A stretch of 64,000 nt of DNA, taken from assembly GCA_016711705.1 (NCBI GenBank), contig JADJSK010000003.1, forward strand, positions 124,001 to 188,000, written 5' to 3'. Positions 28,742-36,378 of this stretch are shown one piece after another. Origin of the DNA: Candidatus Brachybacter algidus (GTDB taxonomy: Bacteria > Bacteroidota > Bacteroidia > Chitinophagales > Saprospiraceae). A program made the position numbers and the translations under genes. The notes under the pieces were generated by a model, which did not search any database, was not told the DNA's origin, and worked only from the letters and a program-made list of their open reading frames with translations. The first letter of the stretch is position 1. Each line of letters begins with the position of its first letter.

Positions 28742-29644
28742 TTAACTAATTGCATCAATAATAGCCTTCCAAGAATACCAGGCAGGTCTGTTATCTATGC
28801 TGTTGTTCATGATTCCGCTTGTCTTCTGGGTGAAAAAACCTGTATCCAGCTGGCTTGATAAACTATCAATCTCCATGGCGATCTGGTATGATTCTCTGAA
28901 AAATCCCATTTGAATAGTAAGATCAGGTATAGATAGGAATAATCCATGACCCGGATGTGTATGGAACCACCCAACCACAGAGAGAGCAGGATGAGTATCG
29001 GCGGCATCCCCCAACTCTTTTACCAAACTATCTGTACAAAATTCCAAAGTGTATAGATTTGGATTAACGCTTTCAATAGCTATAAACTCCTCTAGTGTAA
29101 TTCTGAAACAAGATGGTTTTTCCTCATTAAATCTGCCAAGTAATATTCCACCAATTTCCGGAATCATATTCGCTTCAAATTGTATTTGCTCCAGGTTTTC
29201 TTTTTTCAAATAGGCATCAAGACGATTGCAGCATTCTACACTCATATATATATCACTTAACACACTGTTCTGCCATAATTCAGACATATCAAAATTTAAA
29301 AATGCACTTGAATTGATTAAATTATTAAAAAATTCAACAGATACACCTTTGAGATTTTCAGGGGTAGATTTTTTCTTTATATTAATTTTGGGACGCTGAT
29401 TTTCCTTGTGAACGTCTGGAATTTCATAATTACTTTTCTTTTTCAATATTGTTATACTTGGCTCAGTTACAGAGTGTACTACAGACTTTTTGATTTGAGC
29501 AATATTAGACTGAATTTTCTTTTTATTAATTCTTTTGATAATAAAATATATTATGAACAACATGACAATAGAGGCTATAATCAATGTAAGAAAATCAGAT
29601 ATTTTTAATATTTCTACCATCATGATCTTATTCGTATTCGTCAA
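28742..29644 (-). CDS. Membrane-anchored JAMM (JAB/MPN) metallopeptidase, predicted deubiquitinase-like
   Basis: 300 residues. One N-terminal membrane helix (about 16-37) is followed by a basic linker, a helical region and a JAB/MPN domain (about 140-290). The JAMM signature is complete: Glu163 in PEIGGILLG, then His228-x-His230-Pro, Ser238 and Asp241 in FHTHPGHGLFLSIPD. These are the zinc ligands and catalytic residues of isopeptidases that trim or remove ubiquitin-like proteins. It shares an operon with E1, Ubl and E2 genes and overlaps the upstream gene by 17 bases. Predicted topology puts the peptidase domain in the cytoplasm (KRINKKK after the helix). Its likely role is to mature the Ubl or reverse its attachment. 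Confidence 0.9.
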   Translation of the reverse strand: MTNTNKIMMVEILKISDFLTLIIASIVMLFIIYFIIKRINKKKIQSNIAQIKKSVVHSVTEPSITILKKKSNYEIPDVHKENQRPKINIKKKSTPENLKGVSVEFFNNLINSSAFLNFDMSELWQNSVLSDIYMSVECCNRLDAYLKKENLEQIQFEANMIPEIGGILLGRFNEEKPSCFRITLEEFIAIESVNPNLYTLEFCTDSLVKELGDAADTHPALSVVGWFHTHPGHGLFLSIPDLTIQMGFFRESYQIAMEIDSLSSQLDTGFFTQKTSGIMNNSIDNRPAWYSWKAIIDAIS

Positions 29645-31391
29645 AAATCGTCTTCTTGTTACTCCTCCTTATATACAACCTTATAACTCCAATAGTCAAA
29701 AACAGGACTCCAACCGCAAGAATTGAAAAATAAATAGTTCTATTATTTGAATTTTCAAAAACCAAACCGGAGAGAACTACTGCTTGTCCATTGTCGTTGT
29801 TTTTTACAAGTAGATCATACTGTCCTGAAAGGTCACTTAGTGAATCTGTTGAAATTATATATTCATTTTTTGAATTGGTATTAATTTCTTCATATGATCT
29901 TTCAATATAGCCGACATCAATATTTTTAAATTCAAGTACATAAGGTGGGATGCCACCTTCTATGATTAATGCTATTAAATCCTTTAATTGCTTCATCGAA
30001 GCTCGGATTGTCCTATCTATTTTTATTTTTCTCTCTCGATTATTTGAATCTTTGATGATCAAGTATGCTTCGCTGTTATATATATCAAAATTAGCTACGA
30101 TCACACCTTTAGCTTTTAGTTGAGTGCTATCTATTGTAATGTCTTGATTGGGATCGAAGACAGTGATGCTTGGCCGGTCATAATTCATTATCTGAATGAC
30201 CATTCCGGTATCAGTAAGATTGATTAGATAATACGAGTCCGATTTTTTTTCAATCGTATTTGCTATTGTATTTTTTAGGGGGTTGGTTTTATTATTTTTA
30301 ATAAATTCTGAAAGTTTGTATTTATTTCCCTCTGCTATCAATTTTTTAACTTCATCATATTTTTTATCTTCCTGAAGGATCTTTTTATCTTTTGTTAATT
30401 TTGCTGAATACTTGCCATTAGGGAAAGCTTTCAGATAAAGATCTATTTCTGCTAATGAATTGCTTTTCAATGCTTTATTGTATAATATTTCTTCTTGTTT
30501 TCGCTCTAATACTCTTAATTTTTCTTTGAATTCGCTGTCCGGAAACTTCTCATTATACTTTCTCAATTCGTCTAAGTCATCTTTGTTTAGTTTGGTCCAA
30601 GCTACAAAAGCAGGATTGTTCTTGTTTGAATCATAGATTACTTGTTGGGCTTTTAGGTCATTTTGAAGTTCATTTAGTCTTTTGCTCTTTGGAAATAATT
30701 CCTGAAATTTGTTGACTGAATTTCTATAATTAACAATATTGTTTTTATTGGAAATTGCTATTTTATAGTAGAACAGTTCTTTTTGAACCAGGATTTTTTG
30801 AGCTTCAACAACAAGAGGAGATCCTGAATTCTGAACTATAAATTTCTGAAGTGTTTTAACTCCCATTTTCTGTAAATCAGTATTATTTTCTGCTTTTGCT
30901 GTTTCTGGTATATTGATTTGTGGGTCGAACCTAATCATTCCTGCCATCGCCTCTTTTTTATGTATTCCTCCCGGAAAGTTGGAAACATAATTTCTTAAGC
31001 TAAGACTGTCATTTTTATCTGTTTTTGACCATGCTTTTTGGTCAAGAAGATTTAATCTCTGTCTAGCTATTCGCGCTTTTTTTTGATTTGGGTATTTTGT
31101 GATTGCATCCCTGATTATTTGTGGGTCATTGGTGGTCAGAGCTTTTTCATAAATCGCATCAGCATATATATTTTTAAGCTCGTCTCTGTATGTTATTGCT
31201 AATCTTTTACGTTCGCTATTAGGATATTGTTTAATATATGAATTCAGTAAGATTATCTTTTTTTCATTGCTCCCTGAGAAAGTTTCTATTTGCATCCACG
31301 ACTTATCTTCCTGAGACATTTGTCCATAGGCTGGTTTCGAATAGCAAATAAATGCCATTAGGAATATTATTATACAGGGAAGCGATTTCAA
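29628..31391 (-). CDS. Repeat-rich periplasmic/membrane protein inside the Ubl operon
   Basis: 587 residues from a TTG start (an ATG at 31355 would cut the signal peptide). A signal peptide (about 1-23, ending YGQ) is followed by a long helical region (25-370) with repeated YPNSE / FPGG / FPDSE / FPNGK motifs spaced as in TPR- or Sel1-like repeats. A beta-rich segment (about 375-530) precedes a C-terminal membrane helix (about 555-577) and the basic tail YIRRSNKK. The bulk should be periplasmic with a short cytoplasmic tail. I do not recognise the family. Its place between E2 and JAMM genes suggests a membrane receptor or scaffold for the modification system. Confidence 0.75.
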   Translation of the reverse strand: MKSLPCIIIFLMAFICYSKPAYGQMSQEDKSWMQIETFSGSNEKKIILLNSYIKQYPNSERKRLAITYRDELKNIYADAIYEKALTTNDPQIIRDAITKYPNQKKARIARQRLNLLDQKAWSKTDKNDSLSLRNYVSNFPGGIHKKEAMAGMIRFDPQINIPETAKAENNTDLQKMGVKTLQKFIVQNSGSPLVVEAQKILVQKELFYYKIAISNKNNIVNYRNSVNKFQELFPKSKRLNELQNDLKAQQVIYDSNKNNPAFVAWTKLNKDDLDELRKYNEKFPDSEFKEKLRVLERKQEEILYNKALKSNSLAEIDLYLKAFPNGKYSAKLTKDKKILQEDKKYDEVKKLIAEGNKYKLSEFIKNNKTNPLKNTIANTIEKKSDSYYLINLTDTGMVIQIMNYDRPSITVFDPNQDITIDSTQLKAKGVIVANFDIYNSEAYLIIKDSNNRERKIKIDRTIRASMKQLKDLIALIIEGGIPPYVLEFKNIDVGYIERSYEEINTNSKNEYIISTDSLSDLSGQYDLLVKNNDNGQAVVLSGLVFENSNNRTIYFSILAVGVLFLTIGVIRLYIRRSNKKTIFDEYE

Positions 31392-31411
31392 AGATTATTT
31401 CTTTTTGAATT

Positions 31412-32134
31412 TTATTTTTTTGTCATTCTCTTGACTATTTTCATCATCTTTTTCAGAAGATGTCTCAAGGTTTTTGGAGAAGGACATTTTGAATTTTTAT
31501 CATGTGCTGTATTTTCTGAATCTTGTACTATTTCGGCAGGTTTTTCTTCTTTCAATTCAGCGGCAACATGTCTGGATAGATCTACATCATCGGAGTATAT
31601 TTCCTTCCATTTGTTCACGATATTATTAGGCTCAGCGTATTCTTTTATCCATTTGGCCACGAGGCTATCTTCAGGAAATGGAGGTGTGTTTTCTGCATGA
31701 TAGTTTTTAAATTGAAGGATTTCGGCTATCCTGAATACTAACTGTGTCAGATCATAACCCTTTCCATATTCTTTGGTATTACCACATATTCGACCCTTGA
31801 ACTTCCCCTCCCATTTGATATTGGGGTGCCATATTTCTGTTTTCATGTAAATTCTTGGTGATTCCATGGGGTATTTTAATGGAAGGTGGAGCTCTACTAT
31901 ATGATGATCTCCATATTTCGGTGATTGGTCATCATTGATGCCTGTGATGCTTTTTAGATAAAAATGAATATAATAGGTGTCAGGAATTTTCAATGGGCCC
32001 CTTACGTCAGTTACCTCAATTTTTATCAGGTCTGACTCTATTTCTTGCAATAGCAAATGTTCTTTTGCCAATCTTCTATACAGGAAATTCTTTTCAAATA
32101 TTGGGTCTTTGAAATTATACGAAACGTTTGACAT
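31412..32134 (-). CDS. Ubiquitin E2-like conjugating enzyme
   Basis: 240 residues. The UBC core spans about 15-170. The segment YPMESPRIYMKTEIWHPNI (88-106) corresponds closely to the eukaryotic YPxxPPxxxFxTxIxHPNI region, with the HPN motif at 103-105. The candidate catalytic Cys117 follows in KGRICGNT, 12 residues after the Asn (8 in typical eukaryotic E2s, so a short insertion is present). A ~70-residue lysine-rich C-terminal extension (KKMMKIVKRMTKK) follows and may bind membrane or nucleic acid. It is flanked by the Ubl gene (18-base gap) and the repeat protein (20-base gap). It should accept the Ubl from the E1-like protein; no E3 gene is seen. Confidence 0.88.
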   Translation of the reverse strand: MSNVSYNFKDPIFEKNFLYRRLAKEHLLLQEIESDLIKIEVTDVRGPLKIPDTYYIHFYLKSITGINDDQSPKYGDHHIVELHLPLKYPMESPRIYMKTEIWHPNIKWEGKFKGRICGNTKEYGKGYDLTQLVFRIAEILQFKNYHAENTPPFPEDSLVAKWIKEYAEPNNIVNKWKEIYSDDVDLSRHVAAELKEEKPAEIVQDSENTAHDKNSKCPSPKTLRHLLKKMMKIVKRMTKK

Positions 32135-32152
32135 GTCGTCTTGATTTAATAA

Positions 32153-32440
32153 TTAGTGAATACCGGCCACCAACTTAGGTGTTACATAAATGATTGTTCC
32201 ATCTTGAATGCCTGAATCTAAAAGAGTTTTATCCTCATTTATCTTCACATTATTCATTTTTGAAATCAATTCATAAATATAGGGATTGCCCTCAGGGTCA
32301 TTTTTTGGAGTCAATCCATTCGAAATTAATTCTGAAATTATTTCTTTGCCAGTAGTGGTGACGTCAAGTTCTACGTCAACTTCTTCTCCTTTTGGTAGGA
32401 TCCTGATTATAATATTTATTTCATTCGATTTTTTTGCCAT
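32153..32440 (-). CDS. Ubiquitin-like protein (beta-grasp)
   Basis: 95 residues. The strand-helix-strand order fits a beta-grasp: NIIIRILPKGEEVDVEL hairpin, helix TGKEIISELISNG, and the C-terminal KTLLDSGIQDGTIIYVTPKL, which lines up well with ubiquitin's TLSDYNIQKESTLHLVLRL. The chain ends LVAGIH: there is one Gly at the position expected for a conjugatable terminus, followed by two extra residues. A JAMM peptidase could expose the Gly. YukD/EsaB-like beta-grasp proteins look similar, but the E1-E2-JAMM neighbours favour a conjugated modifier. It is 6 bases from the E1 gene. Confidence 0.85.
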   Translation of the reverse strand: MAKKSNEINIIIRILPKGEEVDVELDVTTTGKEIISELISNGLTPKNDPEGNPYIYELISKMNNVKINEDKTLLDSGIQDGTIIYVTPKLVAGIH

Positions 32441-32446
32441 GACGGT

Positions 32447-33646
32447 TTAATTATTTAATAATGTATATTTAGATAGATCTTTGCTTAATTCAATGTGTAA
32501 AATATCATCTTTTGTTTCAATATCGACTATGGCTAGAGGTGGGATGCCAATCTGATGAAGGGTATAATTATCTAAATTTGAATCATTTTCAATTGATGCT
32601 ACACTCTTCGTAATCATAAAATCTTCACTGATTTGTGTCCTGAACTTATTCAAAAATTCATCATTGAGCCCAGCTTTGGTGATCACTACATCGTAACTTT
32701 TTTCAGTACTTTTCGAAGTTAATTCTAGCACTAATTCTGTGTCAAGAAGTAATTTGAATGACTGTCGAACTTGATCGCTAACTTCTTTAAAAAAGTCCTT
32801 AAGCGTCATATCATTGCTTAATTTGTTGTTTTCAAGTATTGGATCCAAGAGCATATGACTCTCACATTCTTCATTCCTATCTCCCCCTTCTACCCACATA
32901 GCGATGTTATTCATTCCTTCGTAATAGAATTTCCTGTGATATTCAATCTGTTTTGTATTGCCATGAATTATTTTAATAGCTTCCTGAACTTGCATAGCGC
33001 CGATGATGGAGGAGGAGATAGGTGTTGTGGGGATCTTTCCGAACTTAATATTTCTGCTTGCTACATCCGGGCATCCTAGTCTAAATCTAATATTTTTCCA
33101 TTCTGTTTCACTGAGATTACATTCATAACAGTTCTTATTCAATTGATTAACTGTCATTGTTCCTGCAAGATTTTCAATTGCCCCATCTATCCATGGTTTG
33201 TTAACTTTTGAGCAGAATCTATTTAGATAGAGCCTTGCGATCCGGTTATCAAGACACCCTATAATAACATCACATCTTCTAATCAATCCCAGGCCTAATT
33301 GGTATGTAATATCTGCATTTATAGCTATTACTTTGATGTTGGGGTTTATCTCCATCATCCTATCAGCAGCGATTTGAGCTTTACTTTTATTTTTATTTGC
33401 GTCGTCAGCCCTGAATAGTATTGATCTGTTGAGATTTGACATTTCAATCGTATCAAAATCGACAATTATGACTTTGCCGACATTCATTAGTGTTAGATTC
33501 TTCAGTACCTCATTGCCTAAAGCACCTGCGCCTACGACCAGCACCACACCATTTTTAACTGAATCCGCATCCCACCAGGACATTAACTGAAAGGTTGAAT
33601 CCCATGCTTCACCTGATTGTATAGAAAGTTTTTTGTTTTTTGCCAC
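32447..33646 (-). CDS. E1-like ubiquitin-activating (ThiF-family) enzyme
   Basis: 399 residues. The adenylation domain (about 10-230) has nucleotide loop GAGALG (39-44), acidic VDFD (62-65), NLNR (71-74) and DN (133-134). Cys173 and Cys176 (CYEC) and Cys192 are candidates for zinc binding or the thioester. The crossover segment KIPTTPISSSIIGAMQVQE is typical of ThiF/UBA proteins. The C-terminal ~150 residues (LKDFF..., then IGIPPLAIVDIE...) may be a ubiquitin-fold E2-binding domain as in eukaryotic E1s; this is a by-eye inference. It should adenylate the C-terminus of the adjacent Ubl. It lies 10 bases after the PAAR gene. Confidence 0.9.
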   Translation of the reverse strand: MAKNKKLSIQSGEAWDSTFQLMSWWDADSVKNGVVLVVGAGALGNEVLKNLTLMNVGKVIIVDFDTIEMSNLNRSILFRADDANKNKSKAQIAADRMMEINPNIKVIAINADITYQLGLGLIRRCDVIIGCLDNRIARLYLNRFCSKVNKPWIDGAIENLAGTMTVNQLNKNCYECNLSETEWKNIRFRLGCPDVASRNIKFGKIPTTPISSSIIGAMQVQEAIKIIHGNTKQIEYHRKFYYEGMNNIAMWVEGGDRNEECESHMLLDPILENNKLSNDMTLKDFFKEVSDQVRQSFKLLLDTELVLELTSKSTEKSYDVVITKAGLNDEFLNKFRTQISEDFMITKSVASIENDSNLDNYTLHQIGIPPLAIVDIETKDDILHIELSKDLSKYTLLNN

Positions 33647-33656
33647 GCTTTATATT

Positions 33657-33956
33657 TTAACCCATTGAGGATGGTGAGGCAGTAATTATAAAACCTCCAT
33701 GAGCAGTCATGTCGCCAAATCTGGCAGCTGGCCGCCCTCTGATTAAGCTCTTGAAGGAACCTGTAGCTATGGTATTAATTGATAAATTACAATAACACAT
33801 ATCCCCAACGCATGCTGCAGGTAAGCCATTGATAGTAGCCATGAAGGCGCCAGGACCTATGATTGGACCTCCTACATGAGGAACCAATCCTACAAAAGGG
33901 ACCGGAGTAAAGAGCGGGCAAATAGTCATATCACTGACTCTGGCATTTGGCGGCAT
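33657..33956 (-). CDS. PAAR-domain spike-tip protein of the injection system
   Basis: 99 residues with the repeated short-strand PAAR pattern: RVSDMTICP at the start, PIIGPGAFMATINGLPAACVGDM in the middle, and a GRPAARFGDMTAHGG segment at the end. PAAR proteins cap the VgrG/Afp8 spike and sharpen it. It is the first gene of the minus-strand operon that continues E1, Ubl, E2, repeat protein, JAMM, AAA+. That makes it the only structural CIS gene, besides the AAA+ gene, in direct linkage with the modification genes, and hence a candidate target. Confidence 0.88.
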   Translation of the reverse strand: MPPNARVSDMTICPLFTPVPFVGLVPHVGGPIIGPGAFMATINGLPAACVGDMCYCNLSINTIATGSFKSLIRGRPAARFGDMTAHGGFIITASPSSMG

Positions 33957-34178
33957 ATAATTTATTATGATTGTTGTTTGTACAATTTATCTTAGAAATT
34001 AGTGTTCTAATCATTTATTATGTTACCCGTCGAAAAGAATCAGCTAAGCATTTGATTCATAATTTCTAAATTTTTCAGAAGGGCATATCTATATTTAATT
34101 TCTCAATTTTGCGATTTAGGTTACTTCGATGTTTTCAAAAGGTAACATTTAACGAGCTAAGGACACAAAAAGATGATA

Positions 34179-34186
34179 TATATTTG
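34179..34186 (+). promoter_or_regulatory. -7-like element (TATATTTG) in the divergent region
   Basis: It perfectly matches TAnnTTTG and lies 35 bases before the 683-aa gene. No good -33 TTG is seen. The region 33957-34221 must also hold the promoter of the PAAR/Ubl operon, but no convincing minus-strand element was found. Confidence 0.4.
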
Positions 34187-34221
34187 ACCTCAATTATGGG
34201 GACTAATTCCTATGTGATAAA

Positions 34222-36273
34222 ATGACCTTTTTAAAAAAGAAATTTGCAGAGGCGGAAGAATTACTTTTAAAAGTACGTGAAAAACAATTTGTTTTTTTCG
34301 TAGCTCCTCACTCCGATGATGCTCGGGAATTCATTGAATATTTTTATTCAGGATTACTTCAGACAAAAAAATGGCACATCAGCGATAACAATAAATGGAA
34401 AGTCATTGAATTTGATTTAAAAGATGATGTTTACATTGAGACCATTGAAAAGATCCTAGAAAAAAATAATTTTACTGATATGAGAGTCAGTCTGGATTTT
34501 GAATCGACAATGATTCAAAATCTAAGGCAACAAAAGACTTCTCTAAACAAACTGTATAGGTCGTTTCAATATGCTTTTAAATTTAATTATCTTTTTTGTA
34601 TTTTTTTGGAGGAATTAAATGAAGATATTTTTTACGAAAAGATACGTGACATAAGTTTGATATTCGAGACCGCTGTCAGGCGCAAAGTGGAGCCATTATA
34701 TTGTATACTATCTCTTAGTGATGCACAGTTTCAATTACTTCAGAAAAAACCAGAATTGGTTTCCATTGTTTACTTTGATGATTCTGTTTTTCAACTTCCT
34801 GTTTTAAATTTTGAGGATATTGGGGCTTCACTCAATGAATATCCGCTGTTTAGAAATAGTAAGGAAGATGTCAAAAATGACTTAATTGAGGATATTGCTC
34901 ATTCAGGCAATATTTTACTCCAATTAAAGAATGCCATTAGGAAAATAAGTGTGGGAATTATGCCTGTTCGTGAAGTCGTTCACAAACCACTTCAAATAAA
35001 AAAGGAAGCGGCACTTAAAATTAACTTAAAAGACAAAGACGAGGATCCTATTCTTGAGAAAAACAACGAGTCAACCATTATACAAAAGAGTATTATTGCC
35101 CTTAAACTGGATAAATTATTCGAAGGTATAGGTACAAGATTCCAAAGAGATAACTTCAAAAAAATATTATTATACGCTTTTCATATTTCTGAAGACAAAA
35201 GTTTATATCACAATGACTTAAATGGCACGGAATTGACTGCCGCATTGAGGATCAGTGAAAAGGATATATTGAATGCAATTCATCCTTTTATTCAAAATAA
35301 ATACATTTCCTATGATCCTGATGCCCAAAGTGAAATCAGATATTTAAATCCCGATGCTTTTTATCAATGGCCTTTTTTGGTGGAATTGATTACTCAGAAT
35401 CAAATTCTAACTCTTTTGTTTGATAAGATTACAGAATTGATTTTAATGTCCTCATTAGAAAATACCAGTGCAAATTTAGCATCAGAAGAATGGTCATTAA
35501 TTGATTCTGGAGATTTGGATTTTTATTTGGGATTTAATATTAATAATTATCCCGGGCTTACCGAAAATATTAAGTTACTGTTGGAATTGAAACCTCCTAT
35601 TGTTGAGAATAGTGAGGAAGAAAAAATGCAAATCCCCAAAATTAAGTTTGGTGCTGATAATAAAAAAATATCGTTTAATTTAGAAAATGTTGATAAGAAA
35701 AATTTAATTGATTCATTAAAGAATGAAGATATTCCATCCGAAATAAACCAACCTTCAGACTCATTACTAAACGATGAGAATATTAATCATCCGGAAGATA
35801 ATTTGTACGATGATTCTTCATCAGTTGATGTAATTTTAAAAGATGAACTCCTTATTTCTGAGCAATTGGATGTAATCGAGCATGAAGAAATTACTGATGT
35901 AGATCTTGTAGAACTAGAGGATATCTCAGAGGAAATTGACATTCATAATTTGGAAGTAAATAGTGAAACTGACGCAATTGCGTTCAATTTTGCCACAAGA
36001 GATGAACCTATTTTAGTCGAATCGACAGATGAAATAAGTAGCCTTGGAGAAAATGATACATACCTTGAAGACTCAGATCAAATGAGTTCTTTAGAAAACA
36101 TCACAGAGAATTCTAAACGTGTTGAAGCACAAAATGCGGATAAAGAAACCTCATCAGTAGATCCTGCTCCTGCCGGATCTTTTAAAATTAAACCAATGGC
36201 TATAAGGCCACAGGATGAAACAAATAACGAACCTCCACCTCGCACTAAACTTACGTTTAAAAAGAAAGAATAA
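34222..36273 (+). CDS. CIS-locus protein of unknown function, possibly a degenerate ATPase
   Basis: 683 residues, cytoplasmic (no signal peptide or helix). The N-terminal ~260 residues look like an alpha/beta P-loop-type domain: strand VFFVAPHSDDAREFIEYF stands where a Walker A would be, but lacks the GxxxxGK(S/T) loop. LFCIFLEELNEDIF resembles a Walker B strand with Glu. Residues ~300-400 look like a winged-helix. The last ~200 residues are very acidic and low complexity, ending in a basic KPMAIRPQ...KLTFKKKE tail. I do not recognise a family. It lies divergent from the PAAR/Ubl operon and probably belongs to the system, as a scaffold or regulator. Confidence 0.6.
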   Translation: MTFLKKKFAEAEELLLKVREKQFVFFVAPHSDDAREFIEYFYSGLLQTKKWHISDNNKWKVIEFDLKDDVYIETIEKILEKNNFTDMRVSLDFESTMIQNLRQQKTSLNKLYRSFQYAFKFNYLFCIFLEELNEDIFYEKIRDISLIFETAVRRKVEPLYCILSLSDAQFQLLQKKPELVSIVYFDDSVFQLPVLNFEDIGASLNEYPLFRNSKEDVKNDLIEDIAHSGNILLQLKNAIRKISVGIMPVREVVHKPLQIKKEAALKINLKDKDEDPILEKNNESTIIQKSIIALKLDKLFEGIGTRFQRDNFKKILLYAFHISEDKSLYHNDLNGTELTAALRISEKDILNAIHPFIQNKYISYDPDAQSEIRYLNPDAFYQWPFLVELITQNQILTLLFDKITELILMSSLENTSANLASEEWSLIDSGDLDFYLGFNINNYPGLTENIKLLLELKPPIVENSEEEKMQIPKIKFGADNKKISFNLENVDKKNLIDSLKNEDIPSEINQPSDSLLNDENINHPEDNLYDDSSSVDVILKDELLISEQLDVIEHEEITDVDLVELEDISEEIDIHNLEVNSETDAIAFNFATRDEPILVESTDEISSLGENDTYLEDSDQMSSLENITENSKRVEAQNADKETSSVDPAPAGSFKIKPMAIRPQDETNNEPPPRTKLTFKKKE

Positions 36274-36378
36274 CCTAAAAATTACTCCCTGATTATTATA
36301 TATAGGATATAATATTTTATTTGGATGAATGTTTTTGTGGAACTTTTAAATAATATAGGACACAGACATTAATCTATA

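Noticed and set aside
32153..32440. YukD/EsaB-type protein of a type VII secretion system
   Set aside because: No WXG100, EssC-type ATPase or other type VII genes are present; E1, E2 and JAMM are adjacent.
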